From: Oehlia diaphana
Taxonomy: Eukaryota; Glomeromycota; Glomeromycetes; Glomerales; Glomeraceae
Direction: 5' to 3'
Assembly (NCBI GenBank): GCA_003833135.1
Contig: QZLH01001342.1
Span: forward strand, 1 to 36,708
DNA: 36,708 nucleotides
In this document: positions 18,997 to 29,462 of the stretch, one piece after another
Position numbering within the stretch: the first letter of the stretch is position 1
How the letters are laid out: each line of letters begins with the position of its first letter
Made by a program: the position numbers and the translations under genes
The notes under the pieces: model-generated
Databases searched by the model: none
What the model saw: the letters and a program-made list of their open reading frames with translations, nothing else
Told to the model about the DNA's origin: nothing

Positions 18997-19454
18997 TGAG
19001 AGACTGAAAAAAAGTGTCATGATAATCGCGTTAAACTGATTATACAAAATTAAAAAAAATATAGCTACTTAATATTGCAAATATGTTTTAGATATAAGTG
19101 TATTAGTAAATAAATAAATAACAATATAATTTGTCATCACTGGCACATAAATACCTAGCATGCGTCCTAAAACAGTATATCACGTGATTTCTCGTCATCG
19201 GGTTTTCTTTACCTGTGGACCGTTTCTTTATTAGAATTGTGAATAAAAACAATACAGATATATCCGATTCCAGCTTAACGATTTCTTGATAATGACTGGT
19301 CTATGTATGCTATGATATATTTCCTTTGTGATGCGACTTTAATCTAGTCGATAGTTGAGGAATCTAAAACCATGCAACCAATCATTGATATTAATAGAAT
19401 AACGTTTATTAAATCTATGCCTATTTCAACATGATAACCGCTTGTTTAAGTCTT
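18997..19454. other. Intergenic, AT-rich
   Basis: Right flank of the retroposed block. Nothing else supported. Confidence 0.3.
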
Positions 19455-19830
19455 CAATATTTCAAATATTTCATATAGTAGCATTATCTCAGCACAAAAA
19501 AGTGGTGCAAATAATTAGCAATGTAAAGATGGCTCATAAATTTATAAATTTTTAAATAATCGTCCATGAAATTAATAAAATTGTTTACTCCTTTAAAAAA
19601 GAAAAAATGTTTACAATTTTATAACCTCATAGTTAAGTTAAAATATGATAATGTATTAATGTTCGAAACATTAATACATATCTCACTGCACTATTATCAA
19701 ATTCATATATTGGGATGTAAATTGGATAACGATTTATCCGAAACGCTACGTAAAATCAAATTTATTACGTGATTACTAATTAGGTGATCGACATAGTTGA
19801 TTAACGAGAGTAGGATAAGCTTAAATCACC
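19455..19830 (+). repeat. Diverged copy of the 5' flank of BTB-BACK-TLDc copy 2
   Basis: Shares a collinear series with 26873-27280: AATATTTCAAATATTTCATA, AATAATTAG(C/T)AATGTA, ATG(G/T)CTCATAAAT, CGTCCATGAAAT, CTACAATTTTATAAC in 26873-27280 matched by TTACAATTTTATAACC here, ATAGTTAAGTTAA, ATTCGAAACAT(T)AA, and GCTTAAATCAC. No BTB gene follows it here. Small frames in it are not conserved between the copies, so it is probably non-coding. Confidence 0.65.
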
Positions 19831-20286
19831 TAAATCACCTAATGACAAGATTGACATCGTCTCAAAATCCCGAAAACTGCTCCTGAACCGATCCTAAAAA
19901 TTCTGTTTGAACAAATTGTTTTTTTTTTAACATTTTTCACAATAAATTATAACATTTATTATTTGTAAATAGTTCTATAATAAATAAAAATGTCAATTAT
20001 TATTTAACTTTTAATTACTTTTAATCAAAGATACACTATTTAATTAAAAAAAAAATATTATATATTTATGATTGAAGAAAAAGTTTAAAATTTTAAAACT
20101 TCTTTAATAGATAATATTTTATATTAGATATTTAACATTAATTATTATAATTACATAATTATTTCAATAAAATACTGGCAGTTTTTAACCTAATATACTG
20201 CTCATTTATAAAATTTATAGTATTTACAGATGTTTTTTTTTATTAATAATAATTATTAGTAATGGACAATATTAGAATAAGTATTA
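19831..20286. other. Intergenic, AT-rich
   Basis: No supported feature. Confidence 0.3.
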
Positions 20287-20925
20287 TTATACGGTATCCA
20301 GACATTTCGTCGAAGCCATCTCGCCAAAAGGATATTTCACTGAAGGGATATTTCGCCGAAAGGACGTTTGCCGAAATACCATTACACCGAAACCCATTTC
20401 ACTGATTTCCATTTCGCTGAAGCCATTTTACCGAATGGACAATTCGCTGAAAAATTATTTATTCCATTTGGTTAGTTTATTGTTTTTATACTAAATACAT
20501 AAAAGAAGTCTTTTCTAGAAAATTTTTGAATTAGCTGATTTTTATTAGTTGTTTATAATACATTAATCTTTTTTTACTTACTTTTTCGTGAATAAATATT
20601 AACAGTCACTTGAATATTATAGTAATAATATCCTGAAAAAAAAAAAAATCTCTAAAAATGATTTAATTTTTATTTTCATTGCGCGATGAATACTTTTTAG
20701 AAAATGTTATGTAATCGTTACCATTTTCGGCGAAATATCCATTTGGCGAAATGGGGATTCGGTGAAATTAGAATTCGGCAAAATGGATAATGGATTCGAT
20801 AAAATGCATTTTAGGCGAAGCGTCCTTTCAGAGAAACGTCCCACATCTCTTCGAAGAAATGGCTTCAGCAAAATGGGTTTCTGTGAAATAGATTTCGTCA
20901 AAATGTACCGTAACCTTAATTATAC
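20287..20925. mobile_element. Foldback-type element of TTCGCCGAAA motifs
   Basis: 20290-20450 is made of ATTTCGCCGAAAGGA-like words, and 20702-20925 is made of their reverse complements (TTCGGCGAAATATCC, ATTCGGTGAAATT). The outer ends ACGGTA...CATTTCGTCGAAG and the complement of TTTCGTCAAAATGTACCGT match imperfectly. The middle is AT-rich and has no gene. Long, internally repetitive inverted arms are typical of foldback elements or MITEs. Frames within it are translations of the motif. Confidence 0.6.
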
Positions 20926-21650
20926 TAATTGTTTAAAAAAAAAATTTATCTCTACAATTAAATAAATTATCAGTTTTATTTATTTTTTTTTTTTGGCTGG
21001 ATGTGTTTTTTTATTTTTACTAAGTAAAAAAATATAATTATTCTAATTAAAGAAAAACCATACAAAACATATTTATTCATAAAAAAAAAAAAATATTTAC
21101 TTTGATTAAACCTAAAAGGTGAAGAATGAGAAAGAACAAAAATTAGTTTAAAAAATAATTAAGAAAAAAAACCATTATTAAAAATAAAAATCGGAAAAAG
21201 GCGCTTGTCGTAGCACCGATCACTGATCCCAAATTTAAAAGGGTGAAAGGATTAGCAAAAAATAATTACCGCAGCGACGCAGCGTCAATCTAATAATGAC
21301 TTAAGTAGCAGTAATAAAAAAAAATATATCAAATAAAAAAAAAATACAGTGTAGATAAAGAAAAATTTGGTTAAAAAAAAAACCAAATCGAAAAAGAAGT
21401 ATTAAAATATTCAGAAAAAACCGAAAAAAGGAAAAATTTTTTAAAAAAAAAAATCGGAATAAAAGATAAAAACAAACCGAAAAAAAATAGGTAAAAATTT
21501 CGGTTTTAGAAATAAGACCAAACCGAAAAAAGAAAGTTTGAGAGGTTTGAAAAAAGGAAAAAAAAAAAAATCGGTTTCATCATCTCACAGGAGTACCGGT
21601 GACCAATCATTGAATTCAAATTTTACACGTAGTTTATATGTACTTGTGTG
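20926..21650. other. Low-complexity A-rich stretch with AAACCGAAAAA words
   Basis: From 21360 to 21580 the sequence is mainly A runs broken by ACCGAAAAA, AATCGGA and CGGTTT. A GC-richer island lies at 21200-21290. No coding frame or tRNA-like box A/B pair found. Confidence 0.4.
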
Positions 21651-21826
21651 GAAATAATTTCATGTAACAATAAAAAAATTATTTTTATATTTTACCATCT
21701 CGAGCGAGCCGGAAATAAATTCATGTAACAATAAAAAAACTATTTTTGCATTTTATGCCATGTCAAATGAGCCGGAAATATAATTCATGTAACTATTTTT
21801 GTATTTATTCACATCGGCTAAATTTA
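21651..21826 (+). repeat. Three tandem copies, 61-63 bp, upstream of the F-box gene
   Basis: GAAATAATTTCATGTAAC starts at 21651, 21712 and 21775. The first two units end in GAGCCG. The third is shortened and runs into an ATCGGC...GCCGAT inverted repeat (about 21813-21832). Confidence 0.7.
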
Positions 21827-21952
21827 TGCCGATAAACCACTATATATTTAGCATATATTAATAATATCATTGGAACAATCGGAACAACCACTCACATTTC
21901 TACAATAAATTTATTTATAGTCAAATGATATGTGATTACACAAATACGCATA

Positions 21953-22093
21953 GTATAAATAAACTACTTTCGGCATAATTGTTAAAAAAAAAATTTAAAT
22001 TCCCCTTTCTTTTTTTCTTTTTCTTTAGTTTATACTGCGGCGTAATTTTTTAAAAAAAATTGTAAATTCCCCTTTTCTCCTAAATTATTCGCT
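21953..22093 (+). promoter_or_regulatory. Promoter candidate of the F-box gene, with tandem duplication
   Basis: TATAAATA lies at 21954-21961. A CGGCATAATT ... TTCCCCTTTCT segment at 21971-22013 is repeated, with changes, at 22038-22080. The second copy ends 14 bp before the ATG. The C/T-rich core fits a fungal initiator region, and the duplication could create two start zones. Confidence 0.4.
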
Positions 22094-23671
22094 ATGGAAT
22101 GTACAAAAGCTATGGAATGCACGGAAATAGCATGGGAAATTATAAAATATTTTCAGGATGACTTTTCAACTATATATTCATGTTTTCAAGTTAACAAATT
22201 ATGGTCTCGTTTAACAATCCCATTTATATGGGAAGATCCATTATCATTTAAACAACCGAAAAACTATTATTTCATTGAAGTTTACATATTAAATTTAAGT
22301 GATGATGTTAAAAAAAAATTAAATAAATATGAAATTAATACTAATTTATCTTTAAATCCATTATTCAATTATTCCTGTTTTATTAAACATTTAGATACAA
22401 ATCAATTAATCAATTCTATAAAAAAGTGGGATGCAACAGTTAATACTATACGACAAAAAAGTCTTATAAAATTTATCTATAGGTCATTAATTAAATTATT
22501 TATTGAAAGTGATGCAAATTTACATACACTTGATTTTACATATGACCGTAATTTTTATAATTTTACTATTTCTCAAATTATTTCAAGTCCAAATTTTATT
22601 TATAATATAAGGAATCTTTATCTTAAGTTTGACACTTATGATACATTTAATGTAGATACATTTTTAAAATTTTTAAACTTAAATTCTAAATCAATTTCTT
22701 CAATTAATTTCCAATTCATAGATCCTTGTCAAAATATTGAAGAAAATCTAAGTAATATAATTAAATCACAAAAAAATCTAGAAAACATTTCTTTTAATTT
22801 TGATAGTCTTCCTTTGTATAATTCACTCAAAAACCCCAATTTTATCAATACTTTAAGAACAATTATATTTTATTTTATTGAGTTTAAAAATGTAGTTGCT
22901 TTAAATGAAGTATTTGAACAATTAAATGTTTTAGAATCCATTCATATACTTTGTTGTTCTTTTTTAGATTCAATATTTGTAACTTACCCTTTTAAATTAA
23001 GATCCTTATTCGTTTCTGAAATAATAATCGAACCAATAAGATTATTATTACAAAACTCCGATAATTATTTAGAAAATTTTGGACTTGAAGTAAATTGTTT
23101 ACCAAGGGGAGAAATCGAATTATTAAACTTAATTATAAATCATTATAGTACAAACATCAAATTCTTAACATTTCGCGAATTTAATAATGAGAGTATTCAT
23201 AAAATACTCCAATTAATCGAAAAAGTTAAATTAAGTCTTAACTATCTCACTATTGAAATTAGCCAAATAGCTAATTCTAGTTCAAATATTTTACAAAATT
23301 TATGGAAAATCCTTCCTTCCAGATTAGAATATTTAAATTTAATAATTACGATTAGTAATATAAATGATTTTGAATTTTTTTTGAAAAATTTACAAACCAT
23401 TTTTATTAAAAAATTATTAATTAAATGTGTATGTGTAACGAGGATACCAGTATTCCAAAGAAATCTTATTTTACATTGTATAAAAGAATATATAATGAAA
23501 AAGGGAAGAGTTGAATATTTGGCTTTTCTAGAATATTTTTCCAATAAAGAAGAATATGATGACTTGATTTCAATGGAAAATGAAGAATTTGGATCATATA
23601 ATATTATAGTTCAAAAGTATGAAGCGTTAAAAATGGATAATCACGAATTTATAAGTGAAATGTATTGGTAG
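22094..23671 (+). CDS. F-box-like protein with LRR-like C-terminal region, single exon
   Basis: The 525-residue frame opens MECTKAMECTE. Two ATGs six codons apart (22094 and 22112) repeat the MECT start; the second lines up better with the usual beginning of this F-box type, so the extra 18 nt look like a small duplication. The F-box-like region spans about residues 7-50: EIAWEIIKYFQDD, TIYSCFQVNKLWSRLTIPFI and WEDPLSF. F-box proteins link substrates to SCF ubiquitin ligases through Skp1. The remaining 450 residues alternate short beta-like hydrophobic runs with Asn/Ser turns (for example LRNLYLKF-like and LEYLNLII), suggesting degenerate leucine-rich repeats for substrate binding. No internal damage was seen. 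The minus-strand frame at 23242-23544 is a shadow. It is followed by AATAAA-like signals around 23730. Confidence 0.8.
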   Translation: MECTKAMECTEIAWEIIKYFQDDFSTIYSCFQVNKLWSRLTIPFIWEDPLSFKQPKNYYFIEVYILNLSDDVKKKLNKYEINTNLSLNPLFNYSCFIKHLDTNQLINSIKKWDATVNTIRQKSLIKFIYRSLIKLFIESDANLHTLDFTYDRNFYNFTISQIISSPNFIYNIRNLYLKFDTYDTFNVDTFLKFLNLNSKSISSINFQFIDPCQNIEENLSNIIKSQKNLENISFNFDSLPLYNSLKNPNFINTLRTIIFYFIEFKNVVALNEVFEQLNVLESIHILCCSFLDSIFVTYPFKLRSLFVSEIIIEPIRLLLQNSDNYLENFGLEVNCLPRGEIELLNLIINHYSTNIKFLTFREFNNESIHKILQLIEKVKLSLNYLTIEISQIANSSSNILQNLWKILPSRLEYLNLIITISNINDFEFFLKNLQTIFIKKLLIKCVCVTRIPVFQRNLILHCIKEYIMKKGRVEYLAFLEYFSNKEEYDDLISMENEEFGSYNIIVQKYEALKMDNHEFISEMYW

Positions 23672-25137
23672 TTCATTTTACTTTATATATAGATTTTTTT
23701 TAAAATGTATTAAATTATTGTTATTTATAATAAATAAAAGTTTTCTTTTTTTGTAAAATATGGCTTAAATATGATGTTTATTCAAATATAAAGTTTATAG
23801 TTAATTATTAACCAAATTATTTTAGCAATTAACTCTATAAAAATTTTATCTGTTATTTCTGTAAAAATTCTGAAAAAGTGAGCCTTTCACGGTTTCATTC
23901 ACGGAAAATGTAAATAAATCAATAAAATCCATAATATAAGGTATATGGAATATAATAGACGGTTTTACAAGGTAATTGTAAATAAGAAATACTACTTCTT
24001 TTCCGCCCAACTTTTATAATATGATTAATTTCCAAGACGTTCGCCTTTTCTTTAAGAAGTTTAAAAGCTAAGAAAATTAATAAAAATTTAGAGTTGGTTA
24101 TTGACTTAGGTAAAGACGAAAATTGATTTAGGATTGGTTCTTAATTTTTTGATTTTAGTCATACATGTAAATATTTTTTAAATGTTAACAATCCGTTTTG
24201 ATTACATTGCATAATGCAAGCCTGTGAATTTATTCCTTTCGTATGATACTCTATTAGCTTTTTTTCATAACACATACTTTAATTATTGCTAAATCTTTTA
24301 ATATACAAAACATAATAATTTCTCTGCGATATAGTAAATAGTTACAGAACATGCGAAATATAGAATATGCATAATTAAGTTATACAATATTATGCTATAT
24401 TGATGAATAAGTGATACTCAAGAAAAGCTTTTTCTTAGAATTTTCAAGATTATTTCTTCATCAATGAAGTTAAACCTCAGAGCATCCGTTAATGGTAATA
24501 TCAACATTTAAATATCTTAACTAGTATATTTAACTAACATAAAGAACTAACTCCAATCAAATGAAAAAAAAAAAGTTCTCATTTATTAATTTCACTAGTT
24601 AATTTTTATGATTCATTGATTTATAATCAATTGTTAATTGATCTTTGGTTAATATCAATCAATATTTTTTTTTTATTGCTGAGATTAATTTATTTAGTTC
24701 AAAGAGTACTACAAAATTTAATAATAAATTCTTTCTTTAAAATTAGAATATCTCTTGTAATTATTACAAGTGAATTTTGATGTGAAAATTCACAACCCAC
24801 TTTTTCCCTTTTTCTTATTACTTACCAATTACCATATTTGATAGTTTCTTTAATAAAAGAATATTTTACTTTATATAAAGGAATATATTACGAAAAGTCA
24901 AAGAACTAAATATTTGTTTTCATTCAAGTTCCTACTGATGATAATGATTTACATTCTTTGAAAAATAAAGTAATGGAAATTAGATTATTTAAATAATATC
25001 ATTATAATTCAATATTACAATCAATTACAGCTATTTCCAATTGATACGATCTGATACTAACAAGAAAATCATCTAAAACATTATTCCCACTGTTAATAAT
25101 ATCAACATTTTAAATTTAAATATAATATAAAAAAATT
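23672..25137. other. Intergenic, AT-rich
   Basis: Transcript end signals of the F-box gene near 23730, then no clear gene. Short runs at 24880-24950 resemble the C-terminal part of an F-box gene but are too weak to call. Confidence 0.3.
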
Positions 25138-25747
25138 TTACCATTCATCATAATTGACTATTCTTCCTTTTACTTCATATTCTTTTAACAAATATTCATT
25201 TCTATAGTAATCTTACATTGTAATTTTAAAAATATAGGATTTCTGCCTTTCCAGTTATCTATAAAAAATTTTAGGGCGCAATTTTTATTGGAAAATGATT
25301 ATCAAAGCAAAACTTATACAAATTAATTGGTGATATTTTAGAAATAATTATTAGATATAATATGTAATCCATTTAAATATTGACAAGTAGTTAATAATTT
25401 TCTATTTCTAAAATATTGTCATCTTGAGGTGTAAATGTTAGATATATAAGTTCTTTCATTCTGTTATATAATTCTATCTAATATAATTTAATAAAGGTCT
25501 TTGATGTGAGCCCATACTATAGATTCCACTATTTTTTAAATAATTATAAATCTCTTTAATTTTTGCTTCATCTTGTATGTGTAATATAATTACATTCAAT
25601 AATAACGTTGCTGAACAAAAATAAGCTAATTCATTCCAAGGATCTTTCCATAACCTAAAAGACATGAAGACATGAATGTAAACTATATTTATTATCTTCT
25701 AAATATTCAAATATCAAATAGAGAATATCTTTAATTAATCTGACCAT
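25138..25747 (-). pseudogene. F-box protein pseudogene
   Basis: It starts with ATG at 25747 (MVRLIKDILYLIFEYLEDNK), followed by YSLHSCLHV, the front half of an F-box. A deletion with a frame change then joins directly to RLWKDPWNELAYF, losing the VNRxWC...IP part. Further segments in alternating frames include LLNVIILHIQDEAKI, a WKGRNPIF piece near 25240 and a final LLKEYEVKGRIVNYDEW ending at TAA 25138-25140. At least three breaks are present, and the length is reduced to about 600 bp from the usual 1.4-1.6 kb. Confidence 0.65.
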
Positions 25748-26553
25748 TTTTATTCCTTTTTTTTTTGAAAAAAATTTTTTGACTATAAAAAAAAAAAAAA
25801 AAAAAAAAAGATAATACGTAATGAGGATTGTGAATGTTGCAATTAGTATACATATCTTACTGGGTATACTACGTATTAATGACATATTACTACTGATTTA
25901 AGAAAACCGATTGTTTGTGTCAAACCATAATACTTTTTCAATTATATGGCATTCTCTTTCTTTCAACTGTTGAAATCAACTATTTTTTTGAATCACAGAA
26001 TCACAAAAAACTCATAGTGATGTTACACCATTCTAAGACGTATGTTGTGAATTTTTTTGAAAAAATTAATTTTCAGAAGTAAAAATGATTTTTTATTAAA
26101 ATTTATTATAACAATTAATAATCAAATTTACTTATTTTTAATAATAGAGACGAAAATTAATTTATAGGAAAACAAGTAAAAATGGTAGGATTTTTTTGTG
26201 TATAATTATGAGTGTTTATTCTATATATTTTTATTGCCGTTAGATATTATGTATATAATACATTATTTAAATAAAATAAGTTGCAAAGAATTTATAATTA
26301 CTTTTATGTTTTAATACGACTCAATATAATATTTTTTGATTTAATTTTAGATTTAAATCATATTTTTATAAACATACATATTAATTATTATAATAAAGTT
26401 AATAAATTCTGATAAATTTTGGAAAAAAAAGAATTTTTTTCGTTTCGACGATTGCAATTCAGTTATTATGTTATTATAGTTAAGTTCTTCCTTGAATAAT
26501 ATTTAACAGAATGCATATAGTGGAGTCAGGATAGATAGATATCTCAATCAAGA
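25748..26553. other. Intergenic, AT-rich
   Basis: Includes a long T/A homopolymer region at about 25755-25810. No gene supported. Confidence 0.3.
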
Positions 26554-26754
26554 ATGCAGTATGATATCGAAACAAATCATATTTTACTTGTTAGGAAGTT
26601 ACAAAGTAATATACTTAGTTATTTCATGGATACCATCGATACTACAACTATTACTTTTAATATGTTTCAACAAGCTAAGAGCTTGGAGAATACATTAAGT
26701 CAACAGAGAGGAAATACGGGAAATAGGAAATATCCCTGCTCAATTTGCAATTAA
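26554..26754 (+). pseudogene. Short frame with C-x2-C end, possible exon remnant
   Basis: 66 codons from ATG at 26554 with a protein-like composition: a helical N-terminus (HILLVRKLQSNILSYFMDT), a Gln-rich middle and YPCSICN at the stop, half of a zinc-binding motif. It probably continued into a zinc finger in an ancestral gene. No neighbouring exon was identified. Confidence 0.25.
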
Positions 26755-26872
26755 AATTTAGGCCCAGACAAAACAACGTCTAGAAATATCACCGAACAAC
26801 ATACAAACATACGTTATCGTTGAAATTGAAACCAATGCAAACAATAACAAAGAAAATATTTCTTCTCTGTCT

Positions 26873-27280
26873 CTAATATTTCAAATATTTCATATAGCAG
26901 CTTTGTCTAAGTACAGAAACGTGGCAAAAATAATTAGTAATGTATTTATATAAAAATGTCTCATAAATATATATAATTTTTAAATAAAACTCATAAAATT
27001 TTAAATAAAAACTCTCAAAATTTAAGCGTCCATGAAATCATGGCCAGTTTTACAATCATTTACGTCTTTGAAAAAGAAAGAAATGTTTAAGGGTAAATGC
27101 TACAATTTTATAACTTAATAGTTAAGTTAATTTATCAATTGAAAAATATGCTAATATTCGAAACATAAATACATAATTATTAAAACCTTAGCTTAACTAA
27201 TTGTATCGCGTGATAAGAAGTTGATCAACATAGCCAATTACTGAATTAACTGAGCTTAAATCACACGGTTTTATCTACGT
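26873..27280 (+). repeat. 5'-flank segment of BTB-BACK-TLDc copy 2, duplicated at 19455-19830
   Basis: Collinear with 19455-19830 (see that entry). It ends about 170 bp before the start codon at 27454, so it may carry the upstream part of the promoter. Confidence 0.65.
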
Positions 27281-27453
27281 AGAGCCATAATCATTAGTTT
27301 ATTAGTTGAATTACCTGTTATTACACCACTTATTAATCATAACGTCATTATTATAAATACTAAGTTTTAGGTGAGTCACTGTTCAATGAATACTTGCTTA
27401 AATACATTTTTATCCCTTTAAGCTAATTATCTTTTTGATAAAATTTATAAAAT

Positions 27454-29223
27454 ATGAATCGTACATTACCTATAGATTTTTCAAATTTACTTGAAAATCC
27501 TGACGATTATGATGTAAAAATTATAGTTGGTAAAGAAGAAAATACTAAGGAATTTAGAGCACATTCGTTAATTTTATCTTCTAGGTCAATCTATTTTAAA
27601 AATGGATTATCTACACGATGGACAAGTAAAGAAGATGATGGAATCGTTATTTTTAATAAACCTAACATTTCACCTTTGGTGTTTGAGGTTATTATAAAGT
27701 AAGTAAATTCCTCTTTATTTATTTTTTTTAAATAAACTTCATTAATCATTTACAAAAATAATATCATGGATAGGTACATTTATACAGGATTACTTTATAT
27801 TAAAGATAATAATGAAGTTAGCTTTGTTGATATTGCTATTGCGGCAGATGAGCTTCAATTAATTGAACTATTTCAACAACTTGAAGAAATTTTGACTGTA
27901 AATAAATCGGCTTGGCAACCAAAAGATATTGTCAAAGTTTATCAACATGATCATTTCATTAATTTATATAATTTTGCATTAGAATTGGTTTGCAGTAATC
28001 CTAAAATTATTGTTGATTCGGAGGAATACTTAAAAATAGAAAAAACTTTTCTTATACAACTTTTAAAGTGTGATGTTCTTGAATTAGAAGAGATTGAAAT
28101 TTGGGAATATTTAATTAAATGGGGAATTAAAAATACTAATTCAATTTTAGATGGTGATATAACTAAATGGAAGTCAACGGATTTCATAAATCTAGAAAAA
28201 ACTATTCATGATTGTATTCCTCACATTCGATTCTTTCAAATGTCATTCAATGAATATATGAAAATTAGGACTCAATTTAAGGATATCTTACCAGATGGTC
28301 TTGATGGAGAAGTTCTTCAATATTTATCAAATCCTAATTTCAAAACTACATTCAATGTTTTACCCTCAAGGTTTATATTTGACTCGAAAATTATTAATTC
28401 TAAAGATGCAGTATTGATAGCAAGTTGGATTGATAAAAAACGTGGAACACCTTATATTTTCAAAAATATACCTTTTAAATTTAAACTTATTTATCGTGCA
28501 AGTCAGGAAGACTTTAAAATCAAGAAATTTCATGATAATTGTGATAACAAGGGACCAACCGTTGTTGTCATTAAAGTTTATGATTCAGGTGAAATAATTG
28601 GTGGATATAATCCATTAGAATGGCGTAGTTATAAAATTTTGGAAAATGAAAGAAATCCTTTATTATATTATCATAATGATGTTTACAATAACCATCAACA
28701 TGAATCATCAGATAGTTTTATATTTTCATTAACAAATCGAACAATTCCTGCTGTATTAAGTCGTGTCATATCCAAAAAAGAAGCAATCACTTGGTGCAAA
28801 AACAAAGGACCTTGTTTTGGATTACATGATTTGTTTATTCATTCTTTAAATGATGATATTGTTGGTAAAAGTAAACAACACTCTTATGAAAAGAAAGTTA
28901 TTAACAAAGAAACTTTTGAAATAGAAGAATATGAAGTATTTCAAATTATAGATGATAGACTTAGTAATAGAATTTTTCGTAGTATTAATAAGATTTTTCG
29001 ATCTATCAAGAGAATGTTTAAAAGAGTAATTCAATTTATTGAATGGATATTACTTGAGAAGTTTCTTTTGCCATCAATTGTAATGTCAATGTTATTTTTA
29101 TTTATAATTATAGCTCTTTTTATTACAGCACTTTTAACAGTACTTTTAGCAGCACTTATGCAAGTTGTTCATTTTATATTGGAATTGTTTGGGTGTTACA
29201 ATAATGGATACCTATGTATGTAA
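27454..29223 (+). CDS. BTB-BACK-TLDc protein, copy 2, with C-terminal membrane segments
   Basis: Exon 1 is 27454-27698, the intron 27699-27773 (GTAAGT...GATAG) and exon 2 is 27774-29223. Together they encode 564 residues. BTB/POZ lies at about residues 15-110 (DVKIIVGKEENTKEFRAHSL, then YIYTGLLYIKD), BACK at about 125-235 (WEYLIKWG, CIPHIRFF) and TLDc at about 285-470 (KLIYRASQEDF, CDNKGPTVVVIKV, GGYNPLEWRSYK, CFGL). After TLDc comes a basic amphipathic stretch (FRSIKRMFKRVIQF, about 490-505) and a long hydrophobic tail at about 512-554 that could form one or two membrane helices, ending GYLCM. BTB proteins recruit Cullin-3 or dimerise; TLDc domains act in oxidative-stress resistance and V-ATPase control in other eukaryotes. 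A membrane-anchored form would place TLDc at a membrane. The gene is intact in this sequence and nearly collinear with 5903-7703. Confidence 0.88.
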
Positions 29224-29462
29224 GGTATGCACAATTTTGTAGTCTATACGTACAATTAAAACATTAACCATACGTTTATGCTTAATTTTGCTCAAAAATA
29301 CATACATTACATACACTTTTACTTTTTGTACACTTTATTAAATAAATTCGTATTAGAAAGTGTGCAAAGTATTTTTTTTTTTTTTTTTTATTTAGAACTC
29401 TATTATGTAAGCAAAAAAAAATAAATAAAAATAAAATGAAATAACTGAAACAAAATAAAAGC
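29224..29462. other. 3' flank of BTB-BACK-TLDc copy 2
   Basis: AT-rich with repeated ACATACATTACATACAC-like words near 29310. No gene. Confidence 0.3.

Noticed and set aside
21200..21300. GC-richer island considered as a tRNA-derived SINE
   Set aside because: No box A/box B pair and no cloverleaf that I could draw.
24880..24960. Possible F-box C-terminal remnant (EYITKSQRTKYL)
   Set aside because: Only about a dozen residues resemble the F-box gene tail; too short to call.
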